A stretch of 64,000 nucleotides of DNA from Pomacea canaliculata (GCF_003073045.1 NC_037602.1:12093731-12157730); one strand, 5' to 3'; counted from the stretch's first letter, positions 12,901-26,849 are shown. Program-made: numbers and translations. Notes: generated by a model from the sequence alone, not told the origin.

Positions 12901-15263
12901 TTAGTCAATAGTTCTGGCTCTGTTTTGCCAGGGTTTTTCTTTGTGGGAGATGGGGGTAGGACCAGTGACTGTCCATTCTTTGCCTTTCCAGACTTTTTGG
13001 CACAGAGCAGTGAGGATCTTTTGATTTCATCCTTACCCTGCTTGAGCAGCTCAGCTGGAATATTGTCAGTATGAGGTAACTTTCCTCGCTTCAGACTGTA
13101 TGATTTATAGGTCTGCAGGCTTGATGGTTCTAGTCTGGTTGTTTTGAAGGATGTTAGGGTCTGTCTTCAGCTGGAAGTGTACAGATCCTCGCAATATTGC
13201 TGTCTTTGATGACCAAGGTCTTGTATTGACCTGTCTTTAGTAGTTGGTAGGCATTTTTACTGTCATCTTTTGCCATTCCTTCCTCCAGCATTGCCTGTCA
13301 GTCCTTGATGCCTTCATCCATTTTCAAGGGTACAGGTCACTTATTTGGGTTTTACTTTGGGTTTTTCTTTTCCTTTCTTTCTTCAAAGTTATCCTTTGGT
13401 TACAGAGACCTAGAGTGCCATTTGTGACCCAGGGTTGTTTATTCTTTCTTTGATGTCTTAAACAGTTTCTGGCTGTTGACTGCAACAGATCTTTGAAATT
13501 GATGTTTTACAGCAACATTGTATGTATCAAAGTCTGCCAGATTCAGTTTACAAATTAAACTGAAACTTTGGTCTTGCACAATGCTGCAGAGCTGACGCCC
13601 CCAAAGCAGTGCAAAGGGAGGTAACCAGAAAAATCCTTGCGCTTTATCTACAGTTACTTCCCTAGTCTTTTTTTTTTTAAATGGGGAAAAAATTGTAAGT
13701 ACCCTTTGTCCACCTGTCTTGCAGAGTAATCTCTGTTCTTACATGTGTTTTTGCAATTGCAGTTGTGAGTTTACGAGTTAAACATTTCAGAGAAGTGCTT
13801 TTTTTTTTAATCACAGTCTCATGTTATCCTGTTACTTCTTTTCGACATCTGTGATTGTGTATGAAAATATTCTGTTGTTTATAAATAGCCTAAATATCAA
13901 CTTCTTAGTTTATTTTTACAGGATAATTCACCCATCTCTGCCATTGAATCACAGTTGATGAACAATGGGCTGATGAGTCCCACACAGTCAATGGCTCCTC
14001 CCCCAGCCATCAATTTCTCCCAAGTGGTCATGCATGGTCTGGGGAGCAGCATTGACTTTCAGCAGCAGCAGTCCACTCAGCAGCAACAGCATCAACAATC
14101 GCAGCAGCAGCAACAGCCACCAAACTTTTTCCATACAGATTTGCAGTTGGCTGGGTTGGCACATTTGGCTGGGTTGGGACTAAGCTCAGCAAGCCACTCT
14201 CAACATATTTCGCCCTCATCCAACAACAAAATCCCAGATATTGTGCTGACAGGTGAGGCATATGGCCAAGATTTTCACTGATAGAAACCATTGACAGAGT
14301 AACTGTTTTTGAGAGAAGTCTTGTTTTATTTTTTTACTTCCTAAACTTGCAGCAGTAGCTTTTTCAAAAAAATCAAACCATGTAAGAAACAGCTGTGCCT
14401 AAGTTGAAGACTTCATATCAGGACCAACAATAGATAGAAACAGCATTTCTCTTCTTTTGGTATAATTTTTTTCAAGTAGCGCCTGTTTTGATGAATAATC
14501 TAAGCCAATGATTTAATACCTTGAATGGTAGTAATTTTAATTATAAAAGTAATCAAGCTTATTAAAAAAAATTATCATAGCTGAAACTGTGTAACTTCTG
14601 TTTCTTAGATGTTATTTGCTTTTGTTTTTTGGATGGGGGTTTTTTGTGCTTTTTGCTGTTTTTCTTCCAGCTGATGGAACCTTCATTCTAAGTACTTAAG
14701 GAAGTAGCTTAAGTAACTTAAGGAACTATATTTTGAATAAAACTGGTGATGAGAGGGCACATGGCATAAAAAACCTTTACATTGCAGTTTTCTTAAAACA
14801 GCTATACTTACTAAGTAAGAGTAACTTGCAGTTATGTCGTTTATTACCTGTTTCTATTTTGCATAGTTTACATTGTTATCTTAAAAATAAATAAGATTTC
14901 TGCCATCATCTGTGTTTTTGAATTTGAGAATAATAGGAAAATGTAGCTTAAGTTATCTGCGGTTTAATAAAATGGTGTAATTTTTTTTTTTATTATTCCA
15001 GAAGTTTTCTAGGTCTTTCAAAACAACAATTTGTTACAGGTGCTGATGACCCATTTGGACGAACACCTCTTGATTTTGCTAAAGATTTGGGCAATGCAAT
15101 CACAGGTATGCCTGATGGTTTTGATGCAGACTTTCTCTCAAATGATGAAGCCTTTAAAGCAGATCTGGGTCCACTGGATTTTGATGGACTGCAAATGCTA
15201 ACAGACCCAAATATGGTAACAGACCCTGCTACAGAAGACACCTTCAAGTTAGACCGCTTGTAA
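956..15263 (+). CDS. CRTC: CREB-regulated transcription coactivator (CRTC/TORC), 3' part of gene
   Basis: CRTCs are cytoplasmic-to-nuclear coactivators that bind CREB when SIK phosphorylation is lost. Coding exons read here: 956-991 (microexon, less certain), 5305-5402, 6096-6207, 6567-6882, 9617-9940, 11356-11565, 13922-14252 and 15040-15263 (TAA at 15261). All have GT-AG borders and matching phases, giving about 549 residues. Family marks in order: the SIK/14-3-3 site region TNSDSALH, RPKSCEVPNINIYPSQEQ across the 6.2/6.6 kb junction, the conserved LPDLTVLHFPSPLTTPLD block, a His-rich stretch (about 9709-9765), ALQHQFEQFNM, a Gln-rich stretch (14058-14118), and the acidic C-terminal transactivation segment ending ATEDTFKLDRL. 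The N-terminal CREB-binding coiled coil is not in the window and should lie upstream of position 1. Introns hold a possible SINE, a hAT MITE, a TTAA palindrome and a LINE fragment. The family call is secure; a single invertebrate CRTC rather than CRTC1, 2 or 3 is assumed. Confidence 0.93.
992..5304 (+). other. CRTC intron, about 4.3 kb
   Basis: Bounded by the candidate microexon and the TNSDSALH exon. It holds a possible tRNA-derived SINE near 3.94-4.26 kb and a G-run at 4371-4382. No further exon was recognised. Confidence 0.5.
3935..4260 (+). repeat. Possible SINE-like repeat
   Basis: A stretch richer in GC than its surroundings contains a B-box-like motif (agttcaaattt, near 3988) followed by a structured segment with a short CAG/CAC cluster. 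This resembles a tRNA-derived SINE head and body. No target-site duplication or clean 3' tail was identified, so the class and the limits are tentative. Confidence 0.35.
8317..8521. mobile_element. hAT-type MITE with 8-bp target duplication
   Basis: The 205-bp element begins cagacctgggcaa and ends ttgcccacccctg; the ends are inverted repeats with a few mismatches (CAGRSSTGGGCAA type). The perfect 8-bp duplication gattacat flanks it at 8309-8316 and 8522-8529, the hallmark of hAT transposition. The interior is very GC-rich (cggcccg repeats), unlike the host intron. It encodes nothing and lies in a CRTC intron. Confidence 0.88.
11760..11943. mobile_element. Short TTAA-flanked palindromic MITE (fold-back family, copy 1)
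   Basis: A perfect 15-bp terminal inverted repeat, cttaaaggccgaagt, lies at 11760-11774 and, inverted, at 11929-11943. Both ends contain TTAA (11761-11764 and 11939-11942), so the element may be AGGCCGAAGT... bounded by a TTAA duplication. The subterminal sequences (gagggaaggtagtac and gtactcctaccttccctcg) are also inverted and recur at 28.5-29.8 kb and 36.1 kb. It is non-coding and sits in a CRTC intron. Confidence 0.72.
12545..13510 (-). mobile_element. Decayed non-LTR retrotransposon (reverse transcriptase part)
   Basis: On the - strand, 13070 to 12840 translates in broken frames to DNIPAELLKQGKDEI and then a block matching the usual IIPLPKKGN...YRTISLISHPSKVMLKVI motifs of an invertebrate LINE reverse transcriptase. 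Further along (12720-12545) comes a segment equivalent to ELQDLTKRLT... and KSKVLVTGN. Many stops and indels show it is dead. It lies antisense in the CRTC intron before exon 13922. The upstream limit near 13.5 kb is approximate. Confidence 0.72.
14058..14118 (+). repeat. CAG/CAA tract coding Gln-rich segment of CRTC
   Basis: This tract encodes a Gln-rich run with Ser, Thr and His interruptions (QQQQSTQQQQHQQSQQQQQ). Mixed CAG and CAA codons suggest selection for the amino acid or an interrupted microsatellite. Gln-rich activation regions are usual in CRTCs. Confidence 0.85.
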
Positions 15264-18200
15264 AGGGTGTTTCTCTTTTTTTTTCCTCTCTCTCTCTACA
15301 AGCAGTGATGATCATGCCAGTTTTGTGACATTACATCTACATGACTGCCAGAGATGCTGGCAGTAGGGTGTGCAAGGGCTCCTCAAGCAGGCTTCTTGTG
15401 CCTATCCAGTGACAGGACCTAACTTAGCGGATGGCATTTGAAATGGGCTGTGTGCTGCTTCTGTGCCTACCACTTGGTGCTGTGCAAAGTTTTGATGGTG
15501 TGCCAAGATGTTTCTCAAACCTTTTGATCCCCACCCTTCCTCCAGTTGGATACAAGCGCCCGGCCTACATTCTGGAATACATACAAGTGGATAACTACCA
15601 TTCAGGATCCCTTTGACACTGACTGTGATCTCCCAATTAAGGAACCAAATGAACATTGACTTGCCTGCAATTCAAACTTGTGCTTGCAAGATATTACAGT
15701 CAGAAAAGCTGGAGCTGTTAAGGTGAGCTACCCCAGCCTCCTAACATGAACCAAGTTAAAAGTAAACAAAACTTTGAGTGCAAAACAAGCAGTCGGTCAG
15801 ACATATACTTCAGGTCAAAGTTTTTGCTACTACTGAAGTTTGGATTTAAAATAAATGCCAAATTCGGATTTCCCCTGTAGATGTGTGGTAAACCTGAGAG
15901 AAAGGTGCTTCACAAGCCTTGATGGTTTCCTGCCTGGAGCAGTGCTAGGCATCAGGGAGGAAAGTTGAGATCTGGTGTGGAGTTTTCATTGACAAGATGC
16001 TAGTAGCAATCCTAACTTCAGCCATTCCAAAGTAGTTTATGTTTGTGTATGTGTTCAGACAGCCAACCAGTATTCATTTTGTGTGTGGGTTATATTGAGG
16101 CACTCACACTGAGTATAATTCAGTGAACATTGGGGCTGTATATGACAAGTGGATCACCTTGGAGGAGGGTCAGCCTGCAAGTACAAATAAAGGCAGACAA
16201 AAGACCCATGGAAGAGCACAAACATTGTTTTAGTGAAGGCAGCTATCATTATGTAGCTGGTAAACCCATCTGCCCAGTTAGTTCCTTGCAGTTTCAACAA
16301 GCCTCTTGCTGTTCCACTGAAGTAGAGCTTCCTCCCACCCTCCCACCCCCATGAGGTAGATGGAAGTGGTGGTGTTCTGCTGCAGTATAAGACACCATGT
16401 ATCTTGGATTCAGATGGGTAAACATGTCGAGGGGAACACTTTGTCTCATTCTTTAGGATGACCTTACTTTGCAAGATGGCATCTGTTATCTTTATCTGTA
16501 AGTCCTATTTTCAGCCTTTATTGTGCAATTCTCTTTCTACCCACTGTATGAAAACTTTAAAATTTATTTACACTGGTGCATCTGCTCTCATTGTCCGTCT
16601 TTTATATTTATGCCTTGAAAACAAGGAATAGCTGAACAGTTTGTAGTCATAACAAAGATGATTGCCAAAAAGAATTTGTAAAGTTATATCTATGATGAAA
16701 GATTAAAAACAAAGCATATAGGTGAATATAGTCACAGGCAGCAAAGGCAATAAAAATAACAATCACTACAGTTTGATTCTGCTTTCTGGGGTCACTGGAG
16801 ACTAGCATTTCTAAAGTCAATAGAGATTATGTCCAGAAGACTAGCTTTTCTTCATGACATACTTGGCTGTGACCTAAAGACTAAGTGGAGGAAAGTAGCT
16901 GTCAAAGATTTCAGTAAATGCATAACATAGTACAGTAGTCAAATGGTAACAGTTTGACCACCTTATATACCTTTCCTTGCTTTGTTCATTAAATGTCCAT
17001 GCACACTTCTGCTCATTTCAGTTTAATAGAGCTTGGCATTCTCTCCTCAGCTGCTTAAAGCTATCAAACCATTGAATCAGTTGTAAGGCAGTTCATGACA
17101 TTTACTTTGGTCTCTTACATTCACTGCTGCTCGTCATAGCATTTTATCTGCAACTCTTAATGGCTTCCATGTCTACAGCACTTTACACCTCTTTCTTTTC
17201 TGTTCTAACCAGCTTTGCAGCCAAAACTCTTGTGGTCTCAGTAGCTGGTCCTTACATGTGCAGACCTCAGGGTGCCCATCTTGATTCTAATCAGTAACTG
17301 CTCCCTGAGGCTAAAGCTACAGTTATGTTATGCAGGTAAAGATCCAGACCTGCTGCTTCAGCACAAAGAAGTTAATTTTAACAGGCAGACTGCTCAGCAA
17401 CTGTCAGGCTTCACTTCCCATTGCTGATTAAAAAAAAAGTCCTAAGACTTGCAAAAAGACATTAAAAAATATTCATTGTATCAGCTTTTTCTTATGCACG
17501 TGCATAGGAATTCTCTCTTCTCTCCAGTTTTGTCAACTGTTTGCAGCAACAGGCTTGTCAGTGCAGCTTAAATATTTTAATTCTGAAGCTCATTTTATCA
17601 GCTGTAATATTAATGTATTTCATCTTTAGTTCCAGAGTGAGCGTGGAAGAAGGGGATTTAACAACTCAATTTGTGTAAATTCCATTCTGTTTCCTTACCT
17701 GGTTGTCCTCTTTAGAAAATATATTTTATATTTCTTTCTATGGAGCAAGTTTCATGTTCGTTGATTGCAGACTAATTTTAAAGTCTGTTCAGTTTTCCAA
17801 AAGTTGGAATAATACAAAAGTTAAAAAATAGGTTTATCCATATTTCAAGCACATAGATCACATTTGCAACAGTGGTGGTGTCTGCTGTCAGACTGCCTCT
17901 AACGTTCACTCATAGATTCCATTCTTCATAAGCCATTATGAAGTCAGCCATTATCAGTGCAAGTCCAGCAAATAGCATTTTAAAGTGTAATTTGGCTACT
18001 TCACACCACTTTGGTCCTAAGGGGTTTATATGCATTTCATCATTTTTTTCAAGGGGAAATTTTTAGTGTTAGACCATTTTGCACTGATGAATCTGTAAAG
18101 AACTATTTTTGCCTATTCAGAGATTTTTATAGCATTTCAATTGCAGTGAAATAATCTGCATATATAATGAAACGCACAGTTTCAAAATATTTCTGAATTT

Positions 18201-21200
18201 ATCTTTGGAAGGATATACCATTTAAGAAAATAATTATCTGTTTTGTATACATTGTTTTTAATTGTTTTTCAGTTTCTTAAGAACTTTATTCCATGCTGTT
18301 TTCTCCATTTATTTGTGAGCATGTGCATATTCACCAGTGTTAACAAGTGATAATGATTGTATGAATGGATAAGTGTGCTAAGCATTTTGTCACACAGTTA
18401 TGTCTTAATTGTGAATCTGGCAAGTGTTAAATTTTCTTGTACACTGTCTCCCATCTGGAGTGAGTTTATCTCAGCTCCAGGTGTCTATGGGGTGTTCTCT
18501 CACTCCTTTGTGTTAATCATCACTTAAACCAGGTGTGCATTTGTGTTGTGGTAACACAACTTGCTAAATTGGTCTGTGTTGTTACTGATACCCGGCACAT
18601 CTATATGTGGATACAAATCAGACCCATGTCGTTCGCATCAGACCCAATATTTTTTATGAATGTGTGCTTATGTGCTCTTCTCCCTCGCGTACACATCCAT
18701 AAAACAACACTGCCACATTTGTATTGTTCTCAAGTATATTTCAGGGAGCCATACTTGGGTGGGTTGTGTTGACTGATGTAAACCAGTTTTACTTTTAAAG
18801 CGCATTTTCATCTGTCAGCTTTTCAACCATTGCTGTTTATTCAAAATAAATTTGACTACCACAATGATCATTTAACTGGCACAGCACATCGACTGTCACA
18901 TTCATACATGCAACAGCAAATAATAGACCGATTGGAGGCAAGACTTCTAAGTTGACTGGTAAGGATTATTCTTTCTACACGGTGTATGTACATTTATTTC
19001 ATACATTATGATCTACTAGACTTGAGCTTTCTTTTGGACATACAATTCCAGTCAACACTGCATGGACATAAATGATAATTTGTTTAAGAAGAACACTTAG
19101 TTCTTGTTAAAACTTCAACTTGAGTTTGTGATGTTTGAGTTTGTAATAACATGCTTTACATGTGCAGGCATTATTTCAAGTAAAAGGTTAAAAACACTTT
19201 GTTGGGGTGGGGTTGGTGATGATAGGAGAGAAGGTCAGGTAATACAATAGGAAGAGAAAAAAAATTTCAAGCTCTTCGTGAAAACTTTTCCAGTGCTGTT
19301 GGTATAAAGTGCTTAAAATTTTTGGCAGTTCATTTAAATGTTGAACACTTTTCAAGAGAGTCTGCGGTTCCCCATGTCAAGAGCTACACATATTCAGATT
19401 CACTTTTGCACTTCCACACATTACAGATGGATCTGGTTATGAATAGAGCTTAAGAGAGATTAATGGACAAACAATTTCTTAGCCTGTGTACATTCATGGT
19501 TAAAACAGGATACATTGAATATGGATGAGTCCTGTGATAAGGGTACATTTTTTATTCAGTTAAGCAACAAAGCAGTAAAAAGCTTTCCCTTCATCACATG
19601 TGATTCTTTCTCCAAGACTCCCATAGTTCTGAAGCCAGGGTGTCCACAAGCTCTTGAGTGAGACAAGCTGTACACCCAAGCAGTTTAACGTGCTTACAGA
19701 GAGAAGCTCTGCTTAAAATGGGAAAATCATTGAAATTATACTGTAAGTTACAGCATGCAAATTTCCTGACAAAACACAAGCATGTGACCCACCACCACAA
19801 AACGTCACACAGAGCAGTTTCTTAGAAGAGGCCCAGAAAAGGTGATTAGGGTCAACCTTGTGCCATCAGACTTGCACACTTCAAACCTATATAACTCACT
19901 CAATTTTAGGACTAGGAGAACAACCTAAGTTAAAAAAAAAAAAAAAGATGAAAACCTGTACATTTTCAAAATGTACAGTTTGCAAAATTTAAAATTTCCA
20001 ACTTAAGATCCGGTGGTGGGTCGTATATAACATCTGAGAACAATCAGTAAACCATATTTCAGTGCTGTATTGAGATGTTATTACCCTCAAGAAATTTGTG
20101 CCTACATTTTTTTTTTTTGGTCACTGGTTGATTTGATCATTTGCTGATTTGACCACACAAGTTGCTTTTACAACTAAGAGTCTACTCTACCACTAGCCTG
20201 AGTTGATTTGAATATATTCCTAAGTTGATTCAACCACTGAGAACAGAAGTCACTATTCAGTGTAGTGACACTTGTAATATGTAAGCAAACAAAGTTAAAT
20301 ATTTCAATACAAATTTTAGTCACATGATATATGTAGGTCAGCTCCCATTGTTATCTAATAAAAAAAAAAATGGACGATGTGGTTGCGGTCAAATGATTGT
20401 CTCCCCCTCTTTTTTTTTCTACAGATGTTTCCTGTGAATAAATGTCCACCTCTATGCTTAGCATGAGTTGATCAGAGATGGTTTCAGAGACCAAAAATGT
20501 TCAGATATATGCTGGTCAGAGTACAGTTGGTACAGTTCAAGATTTACATGGATAGATAGCAGAAATTTTACAGTCTACTTCAGCATGTCAGCAGTGGTTG
20601 CAACCAAAATTTTAAAAATGTTAATGCATTTAATATTAAAAGAGTCATGCATGCACTTGATTTTGTAAATTGTTTCGCCCAAGTTGTCATTGCCATGACG
20701 TAAAAAAGTTGGTGTTATGGAGGATACCTGGTTTTATGATGGATCTGGGGATTTTTGTATTGGTCAGTCTGGGTAAGAAAAAAATTATAATATAACCTAT
20801 GTTGGTGGTAATATAATTTTCTTTCTCTCTCTCTCTCCAATTTCCAAAGCTGCAGTGTTTTGTTTAAGAACCATTAAGTGTAATTGTAGGATTTTGTGGC
20901 AACTTGTAGTTCATGGACTAGTGTAATTTTAAACACTCAGACGATCAGTGTATGTTCCACTTAACTTGTAATCTTAAGACTTAACACATATGGGGAAATT
21001 TACCATGAAATTAAAATGATTTGCATAACATAAACACTTTTATGGTAATTTCAAAATGTGCTGCCCATCATAAAAAGATGTACACATAGGCACATTTAGG
21101 CAAATGGAGCTAAAGTGGCTATGTGGCTGCTAATTATGCACAATCAGCTGAGCAATATTCTGTACCCTTTTCAACACAGTTATCAGTCTTGGTTATGAAC

Positions 21201-24200
21201 AAAAATAGAGGGTCATTCCATTCTTCTTGGCCAACTTTTTTTTAGCACAGCAGTTTTTGGTAGCCTATGGTCATGGTGATGAAGAAAGTGTGCAACAACT
21301 TGTAGTTCATCAACTAGTGATCAGTTCTGCTGCCAGCAGTATATCTTACACAAAATCATGTAATAATGTGTCAGGCCGCAAGAGTTTCTCTTTCTCTGGG
21401 GTTAAGTGTGAATGTGTCAAAGATATAAGGATTGCATGTTCATTATGTCCTTTAACTGAGCTGGGCTTGGAAATTGGTGCTTGTGCTATGGCAAAATTTT
21501 TGTTTTAAAGTTAAGGATTAGTGAATACAGATTTAATATTTGGGAAAAGAAACATTTTTCTCCAGTCTTTTCCATGTAAAAATTAAAATCATTTGAAAAA
21601 AATTTATGTACATCATGTACAGGACTTTCTCTTCATGCTAAATGTCTTCCTGTCTCTGTGCTGAAAGTTTAGATTCCTTTGTGCACACTCAGTTACACTT
21701 GCTAAGCTGAAGGTTTGCCCCCATAGCAAAGTTAGGTCAGCATGGTACATAATGTGCATGGAATTCCACTTTCCAATGTGCACAATGTTAGAACCCGCTC
21801 TTCATTAGATTTTTTTTAAAGTGTTTTTAAAGCATATGACAAGTAATGGTGACCATAGTTCAGAGAAATTAATTTTAAAATGTTTATTTTTATCACATAA
21901 TCATGAATTATATCATTTATTAGCTTCTTTAGATGAAGCAGATTTTTAACAGCATTAACATTAAACAATGTTTAAACTCTTAAACTAAGTCTGATATGGT
22001 GCATTTAGTGCGTGAATTAGAGTTAAGAAAAAATTGTCCAATTCTTTATTTAATGATGCCTAAAGATTTTAATTAACTTGTTTTGTCTAATACAAGCTTT
22101 TAAAAGCACTGGTAAGAAATTTTATTGTTAAATAGGCTTATTTTTCCTTGGCTGGTATGTGATTTACAAAAGTGGCCCTGTTTTAAAGTGCTGCTGTTTG
22201 TCAGAATGTGATACAACCTGTATATATGTTGCTACATTAAGATGCTTGGGCAGCCATTCTCGTTTTTTGTGTTGTATTGTTAGGGGGAAAAAAGTATAAT
22301 AACACTGACAACATTTTAGAAGGTGTTCATAGAGAGGGACCACCCTCTATATTTAGATTAGGCAGAATATAATCATATTGTTGGCTGTGATCTTTTTGTC
22401 TCTCTTCATATACACCAAAAGGTTCCTCTGCCTACCCCTATCTCAACACTTCCAGCCCAACAGCTTTATCTCTGAACTAGCTCATTTTAATCCTATTACT
22501 GTATTGTTTCAAGGGAAGTTGTTTTGGATGATACCTGTGTATTTGAAGATGCAGATGAGCAATGTACATATTTAGTCTTGAATCAAGACAGCAGTATCTT
22601 GAGGCCAATATTAGTAGTCATCCTCTCTGTCTCTTTCTCTCTCACCCACACACACCACCAGAACCTGCCTTGCACAAAATACACCATGTCCTCTACAAAA
22701 GTGAGTGCGTTAAGATTAGACAATGTCACGTGATAGTTGGGGCAACTTCTCTCAAGCCTAAGGTGATGAAATAAAGCAGTTTACACAGCATATACATGTA
22801 CAAAACAAACATCTTTTTCAAGTGCCTCTTATTCAGTTTCTGTATGTCTGGTGTTTTTTAATAATTGGAGTGCATTCATAAAGGATAAGTATTACAAAAA
22901 GTATGCAGTGAAATATTTGCCTGGATTTTTAAATGACAAATTGTTGAACTTTTACTGTCAATAATTGTTAATATATTCTTCAAAGAAGAACTATGTTTTT
23001 ATGTTGGTGGATGGGGGAAATAGAATTTAAAAGAAAAAGTGTAGATGAATGTAGACAGCAATTTTTCGATGATAATGGGAAAGCATGTTGGCCTTAAACT
23101 TTGTGCCATCTCTTGGTCATCCAATTCCCTCTCATGATGAACTTTTATTCGTGGCTTTGAGAATTTTTTTTTCTGATAGTAAGACAGGTTAATGTTGCTG
23201 TAAGAGGTGATCAAAAATTGGCAAGTTTCTGAGAAATTATCCCACTTTATTCTTAGGCAGTAGCTTTTAGGAAAAAGTGGATAGGTGGGCATCAGTAGTT
23301 GTAGCAGGCATATCCTTTTTTAACTTGAGTTTGTTTATTTGTGCAAATATCCAGAAAAGTTTTTAGTGGCAATCTTAGTGTTCCCATTAACATATAGGAA
23401 AATCTTGTAGATAGAAAGTGCTTAAGAGGCATATGTGTGAGGAGAGAAGAAAATCAGTTCTACATTTTTTTTTTTTAAAGAATGCCAGTGGTGTTCTAAC
23501 CCTGCTCATGTTTAAAGAGATATAAGGCACTTTGCCTTATCGGCACTGAAGAATGCTGTTTCTATAAGAACAAGTGTTTTTATTGTTTTTAAAGTTGTTG
23601 AATGTATTGTCAGTGTGCCAAAGCATGTTATAAAGAGCTTTACACAGCTGTATTTAATGTAAAGTTATGTCTATTTGTGGACAGCAGGAAATGTTGTCTT
23701 CATAGAGTTTTAATACAGTCTGAAACAAGTCTTTATAAGACTGTCTCATGAGATGTGTCTGCTTTTGACACTTGATCTGGCAGGAAAAGGTTGAGTGAAG
23801 GGCATGTTGTAATCCCACAGCTGATCATGGCTATTGTTTTTTAAATGTCAGTGGGCATACTAATAATTTACATTTTTAGGTTTAGTTTATCAGACATTGG
23901 TCTATAGGCATGTAAATCTCTCCATAGCAACAAGAAAATGTGACTCAGGTCTTGCAGCATGTTTGAGGTTTTTCTGGTTCTAAATTTTACAAGAGTCGAG
24001 ATAGGCTGTTTAATAGAAATGATTGTGAGCTGCCTGCTGAGAACATTTCTGAACCTAGTTATTATGCATAATGTCCTGTAGTGCCGAAGATAATCGGATG
24101 GAGTTATTTCAACTCAAAAATACTGTTTTATTTGGAACTGTACTGAATTTGGAAAACTGTTGGTAAAGTGCCTGATATTAAAAGCTTTTGTAGTAGTAAT

Positions 24201-26843
24201 TGTATGGTTTTCGAGAAATTGACTAATGAAAGTTAGGTATCATTTGTATAGCAGTAGATAATATGATAATGTTAATTGAACAGCATTAACACAATAGTGT
24301 ACAGGACCCATCACAAGGCTGGAGACAACAAAAGGGGGAAATGTGTCGCTGTGTGAAAAATGTATTTAGTAAAAGACAGGACCTTGGTAGAATGATTCTA
24401 GTCTGTGGTAGAGGCTAGAGGTAGAATATGGTCTTGGTGAAATGGTAGAACTGTGGTGAATAAAGGCTAGATATAGAATATGAGCTTACTTGGGATACTA
24501 AGAAAAGCGTTAATAGTAGTACCTATACCCACAGAGGCCCAGACTGTAGACAGCTGCATGATGAAATTTCTTAATGAAGTCCATGAAGCTGCACCATTGG
24601 TTCCTTCTCTCACTGTATTGGCCGAAGAATACTGCAGCTGGAGCTCATACTTTTACCAGAGAAGAGGGTGTACAACATACCTGTTGATGTGGTACAACCA
24701 AATGCAGGTCAAGGTGTGGCATGCTGATGCATGAAAGTATTAGATCCTCGATGCTCATCTGCTTGTTATATGACAGTAACAGTTGCTGCATTTTCTGAAT
24801 TTTTTTTTTTTTTTTGTTAATAAAGGTGGTCATTTCCCTTGCCCATGTTTATTGCATTTTGTGAGTTGGTATGCACACAAAATAGCCAGTTCCCATTTTC
24901 TTAAACTCCTCACTTTATCCCGTTCTTAAAAGCATCACAATTGACATAAGCCTTTGTGGTGTTTCAAAGAGTATTTTATGGATATTTTGAATTGATCTGA
25001 AACCCATTATTTTGTTAAGCTGAAGTTGCTTGTGCCACAAAATGTGTTGTTGACCAAAACTTTGTATAGCTATTGCTCATTGCATCTGGCCACCCTGATC
25101 TGGTTTTACTACCACCTTTTTCTGTAAAGGCACTTTTCATCATTCTTGCTGTTGTGGTCATTATTGCCATCTGCGTCTTGTCAAGTTTTATCATTTCGAC
25201 TATTGCCATATTGAAGTAAAGTAACCTTGAAATGGTCTGCATTGGCTTCTTACTGTCTTTTAGTACATGGCCTTGCTAAGTATAAATCAAGTGCAAAGAT
25301 TTGCTTGTGCTGGCTGGATTCTTGAAGTTAGCATGCATTCTACACAATATTGTATGGTTATCTTGATGTATTGTCTACCAGCCTAATATAGAGAAGACCA
25401 TCATCCAGATAATCTTAAACATTCTATGTTTTTTCAAGTTTTTCTTTTCCTGTAGTCAACAGTTGAAGGACAGGAGACCAGATCTAATATCTGTGGTCTG
25501 TTAGTATGAAGGATTGCTTTGAAAGTGAAAAAGACATGGAAAAGTGGGAAATAGTTTCCTATGGCTAGAAATGTCTTGCATTCATACTGTTTACATATTC
25601 TTCAAATTAGACAATATTTTTTTTATGGATTATCATCTGTACAGTGAAATTATGTTCTTATATAAGAAAGTTCAAGGCATTATCAAAGGGAAAAAAACAT
25701 TGCATTTAGAAACAAAATTATGTGTTTACGCGGTCACTAAACACCTCTGACCAACCCATCTACCCCCAGAAAAAATGTAACAGCACTGAAACACAAAAAA
25801 GTGCCAATTATGGGACTCGCATACAGTGAAAAAGCATTTCTGAGGCAGTCTGCAGTAACTGAGTATTAGACAAGAGTGCTCCCTACTCAAGGATTAACAG
25901 GAAAAATGTTTTTCAAAGTTTATTTTTTGGAATTTCATCAGCATCATGTGCATTATAATCAAAGTGCTGCTGTGTTCTTATGTCCCACACAAAGGATTGC
26001 CTCTCAACTTGCCCAAAATGTTAAAAAGACTAAGCTAATCGCTAAATTTGTTTTCTGCTATGTCCACCACTAAAAATACATGTTAACTGGAATGCAAAAC
26101 ACTTGGTGTAGATGATGATAAAGTATCCTTTAAGCATTGAAAGATGTTCACTTTTAATAATCCTAATTACTCAAGTTTCCTAATTAAGATGCTGGAGGTG
26201 GAGAGATTACAGTAGGTTATGCCTTCCATTGATTTTTTTTTGTTTTGCAATAGCAACACAAGTTGAAGTATGTAAATTTGGCTCATCCATAAATGGTTTC
26301 CCAAAAGCAGCAGAACAGTCTCAAACAGATTTAAGATACAACTTTTTAAGTTTCCATTCAACATGAAAAGTTCTCTGAGGAAAAGGTTGCATTTTTGATA
26401 CTTAAGCATAACTGCACGAGGTCATGTGTGTAAACAAGCAGAAATTGGCTACAATCATTAAAGCTGTGTTGAAAAGCTGCAACGCTTACCAAACTTTGCC
26501 ATACAAATTTTTGCTCAAGTATGAAGGTTGGACAAAAGTTAAAATTTTTAGTTCAGAGTGTTTGGTAGTGCAAATTTGTTTTAAAAATATCATTATCTAG
26601 CCATAAAATTATCACTTCATCCCCCAGAAACTAAACATGAAAAAGCCAAGATGACATTCTAGGCCATGCTTTTTTCCTGTAAAACGGCAGAATCACCTGT
26701 AAATGTTGGAAAGTTGTGCCATGTGAAGTCTAAGCATATCAAAATACTTATACCCAAGCAATATGCAGCAGACCATGTTTCAGTAAGTCATTACATGCAT
26801 CTCAACCTCTTTAATTAAACTCAAAATTCAAGAGCAAAATTGT
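15264..26843 (+). other. CRTC 3' UTR and intergenic region without recognised gene
   Basis: About 11.6 kb of AT-rich DNA between the CRTC stop codon and the putative EIF3J polyadenylation signal. I find no splice-consistent coding exon and no recognisable transposon. The first AATAAA after the CRTC stop is at 15850-15855 and another is near 18846, so the CRTC 3' UTR could be about 0.6 kb or several kb. Simple repeats occur, such as the CT run near 20822. The open frames are short and unlike known proteins. Confidence 0.55.
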
Positions 26844-26849
26844 TTTATT
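26844..26849 (-). promoter_or_regulatory. Candidate EIF3J polyadenylation signal
   Basis: TTTATT on + is AATAAA on -, about 1.0 kb past the EIF3J stop codon. Other AT-rich alternatives exist nearby, so this is a candidate only. Confidence 0.3.

Noticed and set aside
25015..25242. 75-codon frame on - (and a hydrophobic run on +) near 25.1 kb
   Set aside because: No splice sites, no family motif and an in-frame stop on +. Not supported as a gene.
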